From Rhodanobacteraceae bacterium (lineage in GTDB: Bacteria > Pseudomonadota > Gammaproteobacteria > Xanthomonadales > SZUA-5): a DNA stretch of 64,000 nucleotides. Location of the stretch: NCBI GenBank assembly GCA_016713135.1, contig JADJPR010000010.1, positions 124,001 to 188,000 of the forward strand, given 5' to 3'. The translations under genes were made by a program, and so were the position numbers. The notes below the pieces were generated by a model that was given only the letters and a program-made list of their open reading frames with translations, ran no database searches and was not told the origin of the DNA. Shown in pieces: positions 34,283 to 45,158 of the stretch. Position 1 is the first letter of the stretch; each line of letters opens with the position of its first letter.

Positions 34283-36298
34283 ATGAACCCCTCGGACTGC
34301 GATTTCCTGATCGGGCCGGTGCGCGTGGATGTCGCCGGGCGGCGGCTGTTGCTCGAGCCCGCCGGCGAGCGGCTGGCGGCCGACACCCAGCAGGTCGAGG
34401 TGCTGATCTGCCTGATCCGCGCCTTTCCAGCCATCGTCTCGAAGGATGAGTTGATCGAGCGCGTGTGGGGCGGGCGCTATGTCACGGATGCCGCCCTGCA
34501 CAAGACCCTGAGCAATCTGCGCAAGCTGCTGCGCGAGGCGCACGGCGGCGAGATGATCGAAACCCGCTACCGGCGCGGCTACCAGCTGACCCAGGCGGCC
34601 GTTGCGGTCCCGGCTCTGGTGCGAGGCGAGAACCTTCCGGTGGCGGCATCCGCGCCCGCCGACGCGCCCGCCGGGGAGGCGTCAGCGGCAGCGCCAGCCA
34701 CGCGCCGGCGGATCCGTGTTGAGATGGTCGCGCTCGCGAGCCTGGTGGCGCTGGTGATGCTGGCGGGCCTGATCCGCTGGTCGCAGCCTGGCCAGCCCGA
34801 CGCGCCCGCGCTGCCACCCGCGACGGTTGCCCTCGCGCCCGATGTGCAATCGAGCTTGGCAAAGCTGGACGAGGCAGCCCTGGTCAAGGCGATCAAGGAC
34901 GCGTTGGCAAGCGACCCGGGATTCGCGCGCCAGGGCACCGCAGAGTTGCGCCGCCGCGGCGCTGCGGATGCACGCCTGCGCGGCCTGGCCGACAAGTTCG
35001 ACGGCATCCTGGCCTACCGTGCGGGCAATTTCCCGCAGGCGGAGGCCGATTACCTGCGCGCGCTCCCGGCCTTCCGCGAGGCCGGCGACCAGCGCGAGGA
35101 AGCGAATGTGCTGAACAACCTGGGCGTGCTGCTGGCCGAGACCGGCGACAATCCGGAGCGCGCGCTGGAGATGTACCGCCAGTCGCTGGCCCTGCGCCAG
35201 GCCGTCGGCGACCAGGCCGGCGTGCTCGGCAGCCATCGCAACCTGTCCAACCTGCTGCTGGAAAGCGGTCGTCTCGACGCGGCGCGCGATGCGGTGGAGG
35301 CTTATGCGCGTGCCGCCGAGGCCGATGGCGCACAGGCTGATCGGGTGGAGGCGTTGATCCTCAGGGGCGACGTGCAACTGGCCTCCGGCGAGGGCGATCC
35401 GCGCCCGGCCTTCGAGTCCGCGATGACGCTGGCGCAGGAGCACGGGCTGGCGCAGTCGGCGGCCAGCGCCAGCCAGCGGCTGGGTCGGGTCGCGCTGCGC
35501 ATGGGCGATCCCGTTGGCGCGCGCGCGGCATTCCAGCGCGCGCTCGACTGGTACCGCGAGAGCGGCGGAACCCATTTGCTGGACGTGGTGCTGTACAACC
35601 TGGCAAGCGCGGTGGCCGCCAGCGGCGACTCGCGCGAGGCCATCGTGCACTACCAGGCGGTGCTGGCGGCCGATCCCGACGGCAAGCCGAGTACCCTGAG
35701 GGTGGACACCCGGATCGCCCTTGCCCGGCTGCACTGGTTGCTGGAGGATCCGGCGTTGGCCGCGCGCGAACTCGGCCACGCGGCAACCGAAGCCCTGGCC
35801 CTGCAGAGCGATTCGGCGCAGGCCGCGGTTGCCATTGCGCGAGCGGACTTCGCCTTGCGCCGGGGCGAGTGGATCGCCGCGCGCGGCTTGCTGACAGACG
35901 CGCGCCAGCGCCTCGGCGACACCACCCAATGGGAGCTCGATGCGCAGTGGCGGCAACTGGACATCTGGGTGCGCATCGCCCAGGGGCAGTTGCAGTCGGC
36001 CGGCGAGGAACTGGAGCGCCTGGCCATTGTTGCCGCGCGCCATCAGGACGCACGGATCGGCGCCTTGTTGGTGCCCGCGCGCATGGCGCTGGCCGGCGCG
36101 CGCGCCGACTGGGCCGCGGCCTACCAGTGGCAGTTGCGCATCGGGCAGGCGCCAGCATCGACGGGTGACCTTGTGGGAACTCCGTCCGCCGCCGCGGGCA
36201 GGCTGCCATGGTGGAGCCCGGTCGTTGGCGTGCTGTTTGGCCTGCTGGGCGGCCTTCTGGTCGGTCAGCGCTGGCGCGTCTCGAAGCCGTCGGCATAG
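34283..36298 (+). CDS. membrane winged-helix (CadC/ToxR-like) regulator with TPR sensor domain
   Basis: This 671-residue protein begins with an OmpR/PhoB-type DNA-binding winged helix (residues 1-100; IVSKDELIERVWGGRYVTD, then LSNLRKLL and TRYRRGYQL), followed by a linker, one membrane helix (about 150-168), and tetratricopeptide repeats over most of the rest (NNLGVLLAETGDNPERALEMY and similar). A second membrane helix is at the end (LPWWSPVVGVLFGLLGGLLVG). The topology matches CadC/ToxR-like one-component regulators that bind DNA while membrane-bound. Its target is unknown; its 3' end overlaps a convergent small gene by 34 bases. Confidence 0.85.
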   Translation: MNPSDCDFLIGPVRVDVAGRRLLLEPAGERLAADTQQVEVLICLIRAFPAIVSKDELIERVWGGRYVTDAALHKTLSNLRKLLREAHGGEMIETRYRRGYQLTQAAVAVPALVRGENLPVAASAPADAPAGEASAAAPATRRRIRVEMVALASLVALVMLAGLIRWSQPGQPDAPALPPATVALAPDVQSSLAKLDEAALVKAIKDALASDPGFARQGTAELRRRGAADARLRGLADKFDGILAYRAGNFPQAEADYLRALPAFREAGDQREEANVLNNLGVLLAETGDNPERALEMYRQSLALRQAVGDQAGVLGSHRNLSNLLLESGRLDAARDAVEAYARAAEADGAQADRVEALILRGDVQLASGEGDPRPAFESAMTLAQEHGLAQSAASASQRLGRVALRMGDPVGARAAFQRALDWYRESGGTHLLDVVLYNLASAVAASGDSREAIVHYQAVLAADPDGKPSTLRVDTRIALARLHWLLEDPALAARELGHAATEALALQSDSAQAAVAIARADFALRRGEWIAARGLLTDARQRLGDTTQWELDAQWRQLDIWVRIAQGQLQSAGEELERLAIVAARHQDARIGALLVPARMALAGARADWAAAYQWQLRIGQAPASTGDLVGTPSAAAGRLPWWSPVVGVLFGLLGGLLVGQRWRVSKPSA

Positions 36299-36564
36299 AT
36301 TGCCTCGCCCGCCGGCGCGCCGGGCAGCGGCTGCCAGTAGCCGCCGCGCAGGGTGTAGTCCCCACCGCTCAACGTGCCGGCAAGCGCCTGCCCCACACTG
36401 ACGCCGACTCGGTAGTCCGTGTTGCCGGCCTCGCCGCCGCCGCCGGCGATGAGGCCGCGGGTGATCCGGTAGTCGCCGCCCGATTGCGCATCGGCGGCAG
36501 GTGTCGCAATCGTCAACCACAGCACAAGGGCCAGGAGCAGCCACCAAATACCGGCTTTCTTCAT
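36265..36564 (-). CDS. small secreted glycine-rich protein with C-terminal DGFE motif
   Basis: The protein is 99 residues with a signal peptide (KKAGIWWLLLALVLWLTIATPAADAQ). The mature part has repeats of the type GGDYRITRG...GGGG...YRVGVSVGQALAGTLSGGDYTLRGGYW, a pattern I know from many uncharacterised secreted proteins. It ends IYADGFETRQR. It follows the 643-residue repeat protein with a 5-base gap, so the two are an operon. Its 3' end overlaps the convergent regulator gene. Confidence 0.75.
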   Translation of the reverse strand: MKKAGIWWLLLALVLWLTIATPAADAQSGGDYRITRGLIAGGGGEAGNTDYRVGVSVGQALAGTLSGGDYTLRGGYWQPLPGAPAGEAIYADGFETRQR

Positions 36565-36569
36565 GACGT

Positions 36570-38501
36570 TCACTCGCAGCCAAAGTCGCCACAACGGCGC
36601 AGACGCAAGAGGCCGGCACTACGATCGTAGATGGCGATGTGGCTGAGCGCAGTGACTGCCACCGCGAGCCCGAGCACCGACACGTCCGTGGCAATGTTGA
36701 AAGCCACCTGATTGTGGTTGCCCACGTCCCCGGCACAGGCAGCGTCCACGCAGTTCACCAGGCGCACCCGCTGCGCATTGGGATCGAGGTAGACGAAGGT
36801 CGGTGCGAAGTAGTTGTTGCGTGCGCGCAAGTGGGTGCCTGCATGCACGCCTGCAGGGGTGGAGATGGTCCGCACGACGCCTGCGCTGCAATCGAAATTG
36901 CTGCATCCATAGGCTTTGACCCGTCCCTGGCTGGCATCCTGGTAGAGCACGGTGGGGAAGGCGTCGGTGATTCGCAACAGGTTGGTGTAGCGGCCGATGG
37001 TCCCGGCGCTGTTGTCCAGCACCCGGCTGGCGCCGGTGCTGCAGGCCGTATTGGCACACGTGTAAAGCTTGAGGTCGCCGTTCGTGGTGTCGTGGTAACT
37101 GATCAGGACCTGCGCGCCCTGGATCAGCAGGCTGGGGTAGTTGCCCACGTCGCCGGCGCTGTCGAGCACGCGCGCGGTGCCGGAGGTGCAGTCGGCGTCG
37201 TTGCAGTCGTACACCCGCAGGTCACCGCCGGTGGCGGCGTAGTGCGCGATCAACGGCCGGCCGTCGGTGCGGAATTTGATCGAGGGCCAGCGGCCGGCGG
37301 AGGGTGTCGGGTCCAGCGCCCTTGCGACGCCGCTGGTGCAGCGGGTGTCGCCGCAGACGTATAGCTTCAGGCCGGCGTTGGCGTCGCTGTAGGCAATCAC
37401 CACGCTGAAGTCCGCGCGGATCGCCATCTCGCTGTAGCGGCCCACATCGCCGGCATCGTCCAGCACACGGCTTTCGCCACTGGTGCACGGGATGTCGTGG
37501 CAGTCGTGCAGCTTCAGGGCGGTGTTACTGGCGTCGAAGTAGCTGACCAGCGCCCGCCCGTCCGGCGCGATCTCGATCGACGGGTAACTGCCGACATCGC
37601 CGCTGAAATCCGCCACGTGGTCGATGGCATTGCAGATCGGCGCGCCGTCGCTGCCCACCCCGCGCACCGAATGGCCGACCGGGCAGGATCGGGTGAAGCG
37701 CGCTTGAACTGCGCTGATGTCGATCTGGGCCAGGCCCACGGCACCCGGTGCGAGTTTCTCCCGGCTGACTGCGGCGTCGGCGATGCGGTCGGTGGCGACC
37801 GCCGAGGCCGCAAGCTTGGCGCTGGAGACGGCGCCATCGGCCAGTTTGCTGCCGGCCACCGCCGAGTCCGCCAGCTTGCTGCCGCTCACCTGGCCGTCCT
37901 GGATGGCCGGCGCGGTCACCGCGCCCGGCGCCAGGTCGGCTGCAGCCACGCCGCCATTGGAAATCTGCAACGAACCCACGCTGCCGGAGGCGAGTTGTTC
38001 GAAACCAACCGCGCCATCGGCGATCTTGCCCATGGTCACAGCGTTGTCCGCGAGTGCCGCGGTGGTCACGCTCGCCGGCGCAAGTTCGATGTCAGTGACC
38101 GACCCGGCACGGACCTTCAGTGCGTAGGGCGTGGCCTGCACCGCCACCCGCGGCAGCAAGGTCTGGAAGGTGCCGGTGCTGGCGCCTGGCCGGACGCCAA
38201 TCTGCAGGAAGACCTGGTCCCCGAGGAACAGCGCCGCGCCGAAGTCGATGCTGGCCTGGAACTGCCCGGCGGTGACCGCGACATCCTGCACCGTGAGCGC
38301 CGGCAACAAGGCGTTGGTGCCGTTGGCCGTGGCATAGGGCGTGAACTGCAGGTCGTAGCTGCCGTTCGCCGGTTGGCCCTGAAACTCCAGCACACCCTGG
38401 TAGCTGAAAGCCGTGCTCAGGACCTGGGATGCCAGGGGCTGTGCAACGCAAGCCAACATCCAGAACCAGCACCACCACCCACGTCGGGCGTGTCTGCGCA
38501 T
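36570..38501 (-). CDS. large secreted repeat protein
   Basis: This 643-residue protein has a signal peptide (WWCWFWMLACVAQPLASQ) and a ribosome site GGAGCAG. Residues about 25-130 form a beta-rich domain (FSYQGVLEFQGQPANGSYDL). Residues 130-265 are short repeats of the DGAVSGSKLADSAV type, as in tail-fibre or collagen-like stalks. From about 290 on there are six or seven repeats of about 48 residues with a Cys pair (CTSGxxRVLDxxGDVGxY...DGRPLI..Y.D), probably propeller-like blades stabilised by disulfides. It probably acts at the cell surface or outside; ligand unknown. Confidence 0.75.
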   Translation of the reverse strand: MRRHARRGWWCWFWMLACVAQPLASQVLSTAFSYQGVLEFQGQPANGSYDLQFTPYATANGTNALLPALTVQDVAVTAGQFQASIDFGAALFLGDQVFLQIGVRPGASTGTFQTLLPRVAVQATPYALKVRAGSVTDIELAPASVTTAALADNAVTMGKIADGAVGFEQLASGSVGSLQISNGGVAAADLAPGAVTAPAIQDGQVSGSKLADSAVAGSKLADGAVSSAKLAASAVATDRIADAAVSREKLAPGAVGLAQIDISAVQARFTRSCPVGHSVRGVGSDGAPICNAIDHVADFSGDVGSYPSIEIAPDGRALVSYFDASNTALKLHDCHDIPCTSGESRVLDDAGDVGRYSEMAIRADFSVVIAYSDANAGLKLYVCGDTRCTSGVARALDPTPSAGRWPSIKFRTDGRPLIAHYAATGGDLRVYDCNDADCTSGTARVLDSAGDVGNYPSLLIQGAQVLISYHDTTNGDLKLYTCANTACSTGASRVLDNSAGTIGRYTNLLRITDAFPTVLYQDASQGRVKAYGCSNFDCSAGVVRTISTPAGVHAGTHLRARNNYFAPTFVYLDPNAQRVRLVNCVDAACAGDVGNHNQVAFNIATDVSVLGLAVAVTALSHIAIYDRSAGLLRLRRCGDFGCE

Positions 38502-38880
38502 CGGGGACTGCTCCAGTGCGCCGCGTGATTGCGGCCCAGGGAGCCTGGGTCAACGGGCTCTGCAGATCCTGAAAGCACCCGGAAGAAAGCTGGAGAGATC
38601 CTGACGAAGCCCACGGAGCGCCCCGGCAACGGCCCCGGGAGCGAGTCGCACGCATCGTCCGGATCACGGCCGCCAAGGCTGGGGTTTTCAGCGCGCCGAC
38701 CAAGGAGCATTTGTCCGCAAAGGACGCAAAGGACGCAAAGGACGCAAAGGAAAGCGACAACAGCCGATGACAGGGATCGCCGTTGGCTTCGATGGGTCCT
38801 TATCGGACCAGGGCAGTTGCTTCCTCGCCACACGATGTCAACCCGGCGCGAGGCGGGGCTGGCAACGGACGCGGCCCGCC
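38502..38880. repeat. spacer with a CGCAAAGGA tandem run
   Basis: No gene is seen in this 379-base stretch. At 38712-38756, TGTCCGCAAAGGA is followed by three more GACGCAAAG-like units. This is one arm of the type I hairpin without its partner arm or head, so probably a fragment of that element. Confidence 0.6.
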
Positions 38881-40338
38881 TCAGCCACCCACGCGCACGA
38901 AGCCCTTGGTCAGGTTCTCCTGCAGCAACTGCTCGGCCAGCGCCTGGGCCCGCGCTTCGCTGGCGGCCACGTCGAGGGTGACCTTGAGCGGTTCGGCGCG
39001 CTTGGCCGAGTAGTCGGTCCAGTACACCAGCCAGGGGAAGGGCAGGTCGCCGGCCTTGTGCACCAGCACCAGCTTGCGCAGCATCTCGCCCTTGGCATAG
39101 ACCTCGCGGCGCACGATGCGGGTTTCCTGGGTGCTGCTGGCCGGCGCCGGGCGGTCGCCGTTGGCGCCCACCTGCTCGATGCGCGCGCCGCCGCTCTTCC
39201 ACTCCTTGTCCTCGCGCAGGCACTCGAAGCGCGCGAAGGTCAGCCGCGGGCAGGGCGTGAGGCCGAGGAAGCGCCAGGCGCCGGCGCCCTCGTCCCATTC
39301 GATCATCTGGGTGCGCTGCTCGCGCCCGCCTTCGGAGACCACCAGGTCCTCGCCGTGCACCTCGGCGATCAGCTTCGGGCGCACGAACTGCACCGCGCGA
39401 CCGGAGGAATCGGTCATCGGCAGCGGTGCGTCCACCTTCAGCGGGCGCAGGCGGTCGAGCAGGGCGATGCGCTCGGCATCGGTCAGCCCCGAGCCCACGC
39501 GCACGAAGGTCTGCACGAAGGCCTCGGGCCCGGCGCCGGGATAGACCAAGCCGGTCAGCAGCGAGGTGACGCCGTACTGGCCCTCGAACTCGCCCTCGAC
39601 GAAGCCCATGATCAGCGCATCGACCGTGCGATGCGGCTTGACCTTGAAGGTCTCCGCACGGTTCAGGCGCCGCACCACCACGCCCTCGCCACCGGATTCC
39701 ACAGCGGTGGCGAACAGTTGCGGCACCTCGCGCTCCAGCGCGGTTTCCGCCGCCTGGGCGTGCACCGGCTGGGATTCGTCGGTGCCGCCGACCTGGCGCA
39801 GCCAGGCCAGGGTCTGGGCGAAGTCCGCCTGCTGGCTGCGCAAATCGCGGCCGTCGACCATCACCGCATCGAGCAGCGCAAGCTTCAGTCGCGCCAGATC
39901 GGCGTCCTTGCCGTTGAAGGACAGGCGGATCACCTCGGCCACGCCCGAGCGCCGTCCGCCCTCTGCGCCGCCGGTGTCGAGGTAGAGCTCGCAGCGTAGC
40001 AAGGTGCGGCGCACGCCGGCTGCGGCCAGGCGCGCCGCCAGCGCGTCGAGCGCCGGCAGGCCGATGCGCACGCGCCCGCCGGGGGCAGAGAAGGCGAAGG
40101 CGTCCTGGCCCTGCTCCCAGTAGACGAACACGCCCTCGCCGTCGTACTTGTGCGCCACCAGCACCGGATCGTTGCCGGCGAAGCGCTGCGCCAGTTCGGC
40201 CGGCGACAGCGCAGCGATCTTGCGCATCACCGTGTTCTCGAACTCGGTGGCGATCGCCATCAGCACATGGTCGGTCACCGCGCCACCGGTGGCGATGCCG
40301 TAGCGGCCGCGCATGGCCAGTTTGCTGCGGTCGATCAT
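38881..40338 (-). CDS. ATP-dependent DNA/RNA ligase-superfamily nucleotidyltransferase
   Basis: The protein is 485 residues from the ATG at 40338, which overlaps the stop of the preceding gene (ATGA). The covalent nucleotidyltransferase motifs are all visible: motif I KYDGE (Lys64 would carry AMP), a motif III-like RCELYLD (Glu117), motif IV ESGGEGVVVR (214-223) and motif V FKVKP (231-235). The remaining 250 residues do not match a standard OB-fold by eye. It would activate with ATP and join or adenylate nucleic-acid ends; polynucleotide type unknown. It is last in a three-gene operon with two unknown proteins, which sets it apart from the LigB, LigC and LigD contexts that I know. Confidence 0.8.
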   Translation of the reverse strand: MIDRSKLAMRGRYGIATGGAVTDHVLMAIATEFENTVMRKIAALSPAELAQRFAGNDPVLVAHKYDGEGVFVYWEQGQDAFAFSAPGGRVRIGLPALDALAARLAAAGVRRTLLRCELYLDTGGAEGGRRSGVAEVIRLSFNGKDADLARLKLALLDAVMVDGRDLRSQQADFAQTLAWLRQVGGTDESQPVHAQAAETALEREVPQLFATAVESGGEGVVVRRLNRAETFKVKPHRTVDALIMGFVEGEFEGQYGVTSLLTGLVYPGAGPEAFVQTFVRVGSGLTDAERIALLDRLRPLKVDAPLPMTDSSGRAVQFVRPKLIAEVHGEDLVVSEGGREQRTQMIEWDEGAGAWRFLGLTPCPRLTFARFECLREDKEWKSGGARIEQVGANGDRPAPASSTQETRIVRREVYAKGEMLRKLVLVHKAGDLPFPWLVYWTDYSAKRAEPLKVTLDVAASEARAQALAEQLLQENLTKGFVRVGG

Positions 40339-41045
40339 GGCCCGTTCTCCACCACCGGCACATCCGGCAGTTTCAGTTCCTGGTCGGACAACAACAGCAG
40401 GAGCTTGTAGCGCTCGCCGTCCACCTCTCCGTGCAGGAAGGCGCGGTAGGCGGTGCCGGCTTCGCGGATCACCAGCGGCAGATTGCCCTTGGGGCCGGCG
40501 CCGAGCACGGCCACCTCGCCCTTCTGCGCGAGGTCGCGCGCGAGATCGCGCAGGAACTCGAAGGTCAGACCGTCCACGTGCGCCACTTGCAGCATCTGCT
40601 TGAAGGCAAAGGCGCCCAGCGCGTCCGCCATCGGCAGGCGCTTGCCCAGGCGCACCGGATGCAGCTCGTTCAAATTGCTGTGGCGCACCAGGTGTGGGCG
40701 GCGCGCCTTCTCCTGGCCCTGCGCGTCGTAGACCACGTCGACATCGGCGAAATCGCCGATCGGGCGCGGCTCGGCGGCGTCCGGGTCGAACCACGCCGGG
40801 CTGGTGCTGTCGGCCTCGATCGGGCTGCCGGCCAACTCCAGGTCCAGCTCCGGATCGCCAGCGACCAGCGCGTCGAAGGACAGCGCCGGCGGTTTGCGCC
40901 GGATGCCGCTGATCAAGCGCTGGCTGGTGACTTCGCCCACGCAGGTCACGTTGTGCAGCGCCGGCCGCGGGCGATCCTGCGGCAGGCCATGCAGGGCCAC
41001 CCGCGCACTGCGGCCGGCAAATTCGAGGTGCAAGGTCAGGGCCAT
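40335..41045 (-). CDS. unknown protein, middle gene of ligase-like operon
   Basis: The protein is 236 residues with no signal peptide or membrane helix, mixed alpha/beta in appearance, with SNLNELHPVRLGKRLPMADAL in the middle and LLLLLSDQELKLPDVPVV near the end. I recognise no family. Its stop overlaps the ligase-like start and its start lies 11 bases after the previous stop, so all three are translated together. The tight coupling suggests a physical or stoichiometric partner of the ligase-like enzyme. Confidence 0.7.
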   Translation of the reverse strand: MALTLHLEFAGRSARVALHGLPQDRPRPALHNVTCVGEVTSQRLISGIRRKPPALSFDALVAGDPELDLELAGSPIEADSTSPAWFDPDAAEPRPIGDFADVDVVYDAQGQEKARRPHLVRHSNLNELHPVRLGKRLPMADALGAFAFKQMLQVAHVDGLTFEFLRDLARDLAQKGEVAVLGAGPKGNLPLVIREAGTAYRAFLHGEVDGERYKLLLLLSDQELKLPDVPVVENGP

Positions 41046-41056
41046 CGGTGCGCGCC

Positions 41057-41623
41057 TCAGATCATCGAGAAGTCGAGTTCATCGGCATCGTCCGCCTCGG
41101 CTTCGGCATCGAAGAAGTCGTAGGCCACCGAGAGGTCGAGGAAGGTCGAGCGCTTGGCCACGCCGACCAGCAGGAAGGCGTGATCGGCGCGCACCAGCAC
41201 CAGCGCGTCCTTGGACTGCGGGCTCTTGCGATAGTTGAACTCGGTGCGGTAGAGCCCGGGCGCCAGGCCGCTGCCGCTCAGCGGATAGGTGTCGCTGACC
41301 TGGAATTCGGCCAGGCGCGACATCGGCACCGGTTCCAGCGGCGATTCGACGTCGAAGGAACTGGGCTTGAGTTCCACCGGCTGGCCGTCGACGGTGATCT
41401 CGACCGGATCGACCGGCGAGCCCTCCGGATCCGCGCGCACCGAGCTGACCGCGCCGGAAGGCAGCAGTCGCCCGTCCGCCAGCAGCATGCCGCGGCTCAG
41501 CGCCTTGCCGTCCTTCTCCGCGATACGTCGGGCGTAGCCGTACAGCGCCTTCTTGTCGACCTTGGACTCGAGCTCGTAGGCGAGCACGCTCTCGCCGATC
41601 CGGAATTGCAGGCTGCGCGCCAT
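41057..41623 (-). CDS. unknown protein, first gene of ligase-like operon
   Basis: The protein is 188 residues with a ribosome site GGAG 8 bases before the ATG. It is cytoplasmic by appearance. It opens MARSLQFRIGESVLAYELES with a KALYGYARRIAEKDGK segment that could be a DNA- or RNA-binding helix, a beta-rich middle, and a very acidic C-terminus (DAEAEADDADELDFSM) that could mimic nucleic acid or mediate binding. No known domain was recognised. It leads the operon with the ligase-like nucleotidyltransferase. Confidence 0.7.
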   Translation of the reverse strand: MARSLQFRIGESVLAYELESKVDKKALYGYARRIAEKDGKALSRGMLLADGRLLPSGAVSSVRADPEGSPVDPVEITVDGQPVELKPSSFDVESPLEPVPMSRLAEFQVSDTYPLSGSGLAPGLYRTEFNYRKSPQSKDALVLVRADHAFLLVGVAKRSTFLDLSVAYDFFDAEAEADDADELDFSMI

Positions 41624-41763
41624 GTTGCGCTCCGTTGCAGTTTGCCCCGCAGACTAGCCAATGCGCGCCGCGTCCGGCAATCGCGTCGTCCGATGGTCCA
41701 GCAACATCCCTTGCCACTGCCGACTATCATCCGCGGCCTCTGCGCGCCTGACGGATCCACGCC

Positions 41764-44352
<2,589 letters not shown>

Positions 44353-44363
44353 GCATCTTTCGC

Positions 44364-44446
44364 GTAGCCCGGTGTGCGGCGAAGCCGCTCACCGGGTACT
44401 TGCCGCAAGCACCCGGTGAACGCGCTGCGCGCGCACACCGGGCTAC
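44364..44446. repeat. REP-like palindrome downstream of acnD
   Basis: GTAGCCCGGTGTGCG (44364-44378) is perfectly complementary to CGCACACCGGGCTAC (44432-44446), with a partly self-complementary middle. It resembles the intergenic GTAGGCCGG palindromes at 24478 and 57467 and may end acnD transcripts. Confidence 0.7.
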
Positions 44447-44485
44447 CATTGCGTGGCCTAGCCGCGACGTCACGGAGCCTGACCC

Positions 44486-45139
44486 ATGCCCACCCGAATC
44501 CCGGTTTCGCTCTGGACCCTGCTGATCGTCATCGGCAGCGCGGCGGCGATTGGCGCGCATTACTTCGGCAGTCCCTGGGTGCACTGGATCGCCAAGCCGG
44601 CGACGACCCTGTTGTGCGCCGCGATGGCGCTGTCGCTGCCGGCGACGGAAGCGGGTTACCGCCGCTGGGTGGTGGTCGGGCTGCTGCTGTCGACGGTGGG
44701 CGATGTGTTCCTGATGCTGCCGGGCGACTGGTTCCTGCACGGACTGGTCGGTTTCCTGCTGGCGCACCTGGCGTACCTCGTTGCCTTCGGCCAGCGCGAG
44801 CGTTTCCTGGCGCGCGCGACGCCTTTCGTCGCCTACGCCATCGTTGCCGTCGGCATCCTCGCCTGGCTGTGGCCGGGCATCCCGGCGCCAATGCGCATCC
44901 CGGTGGTGGTCTACGTGGTCGCGCTCGGCAGCATGGCGGCACAGGCGGCGGCGATCTGGTGGGCGCGGCGCGATCGCATGACCGCGCTGGCCGCGGTCGG
45001 CGGTGCGCTGTTCATGGCCTCGGACAGCATGATTGCGATCGGCCGTTTCGGCGAGCCCTTCGATGGCCAGCGCTTCCTGGTCCTGTCCACCTACTGGGCG
45101 GCGCAATGGCTGATCGCGCGATCGGTCGCGCGCGCCTGA
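44486..45139 (+). CDS. YhhN/TMEM86-family (lysoplasmalogenase-like) membrane protein
   Basis: This 217-residue protein has about eight membrane helices and the family hallmarks: LLLSTVGDVFLMLPGDWF with the conserved acidic residues, HLAYLVAF, and GGALFMASDSMIAIGRF near the C-terminus. Members hydrolyse the vinyl-ether bond of lysoplasmalogens in animals; the bacterial role is uncertain. A GGAG ribosome site lies 8 bases before the ATG. Confidence 0.88.
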   Translation: MPTRIPVSLWTLLIVIGSAAAIGAHYFGSPWVHWIAKPATTLLCAAMALSLPATEAGYRRWVVVGLLLSTVGDVFLMLPGDWFLHGLVGFLLAHLAYLVAFGQRERFLARATPFVAYAIVAVGILAWLWPGIPAPMRIPVVVYVVALGSMAAQAAAIWWARRDRMTALAAVGGALFMASDSMIAIGRFGEPFDGQRFLVLSTYWAAQWLIARSVARA

Positions 45140-45158
45140 TTCGCGTTGCGCTGCATCC

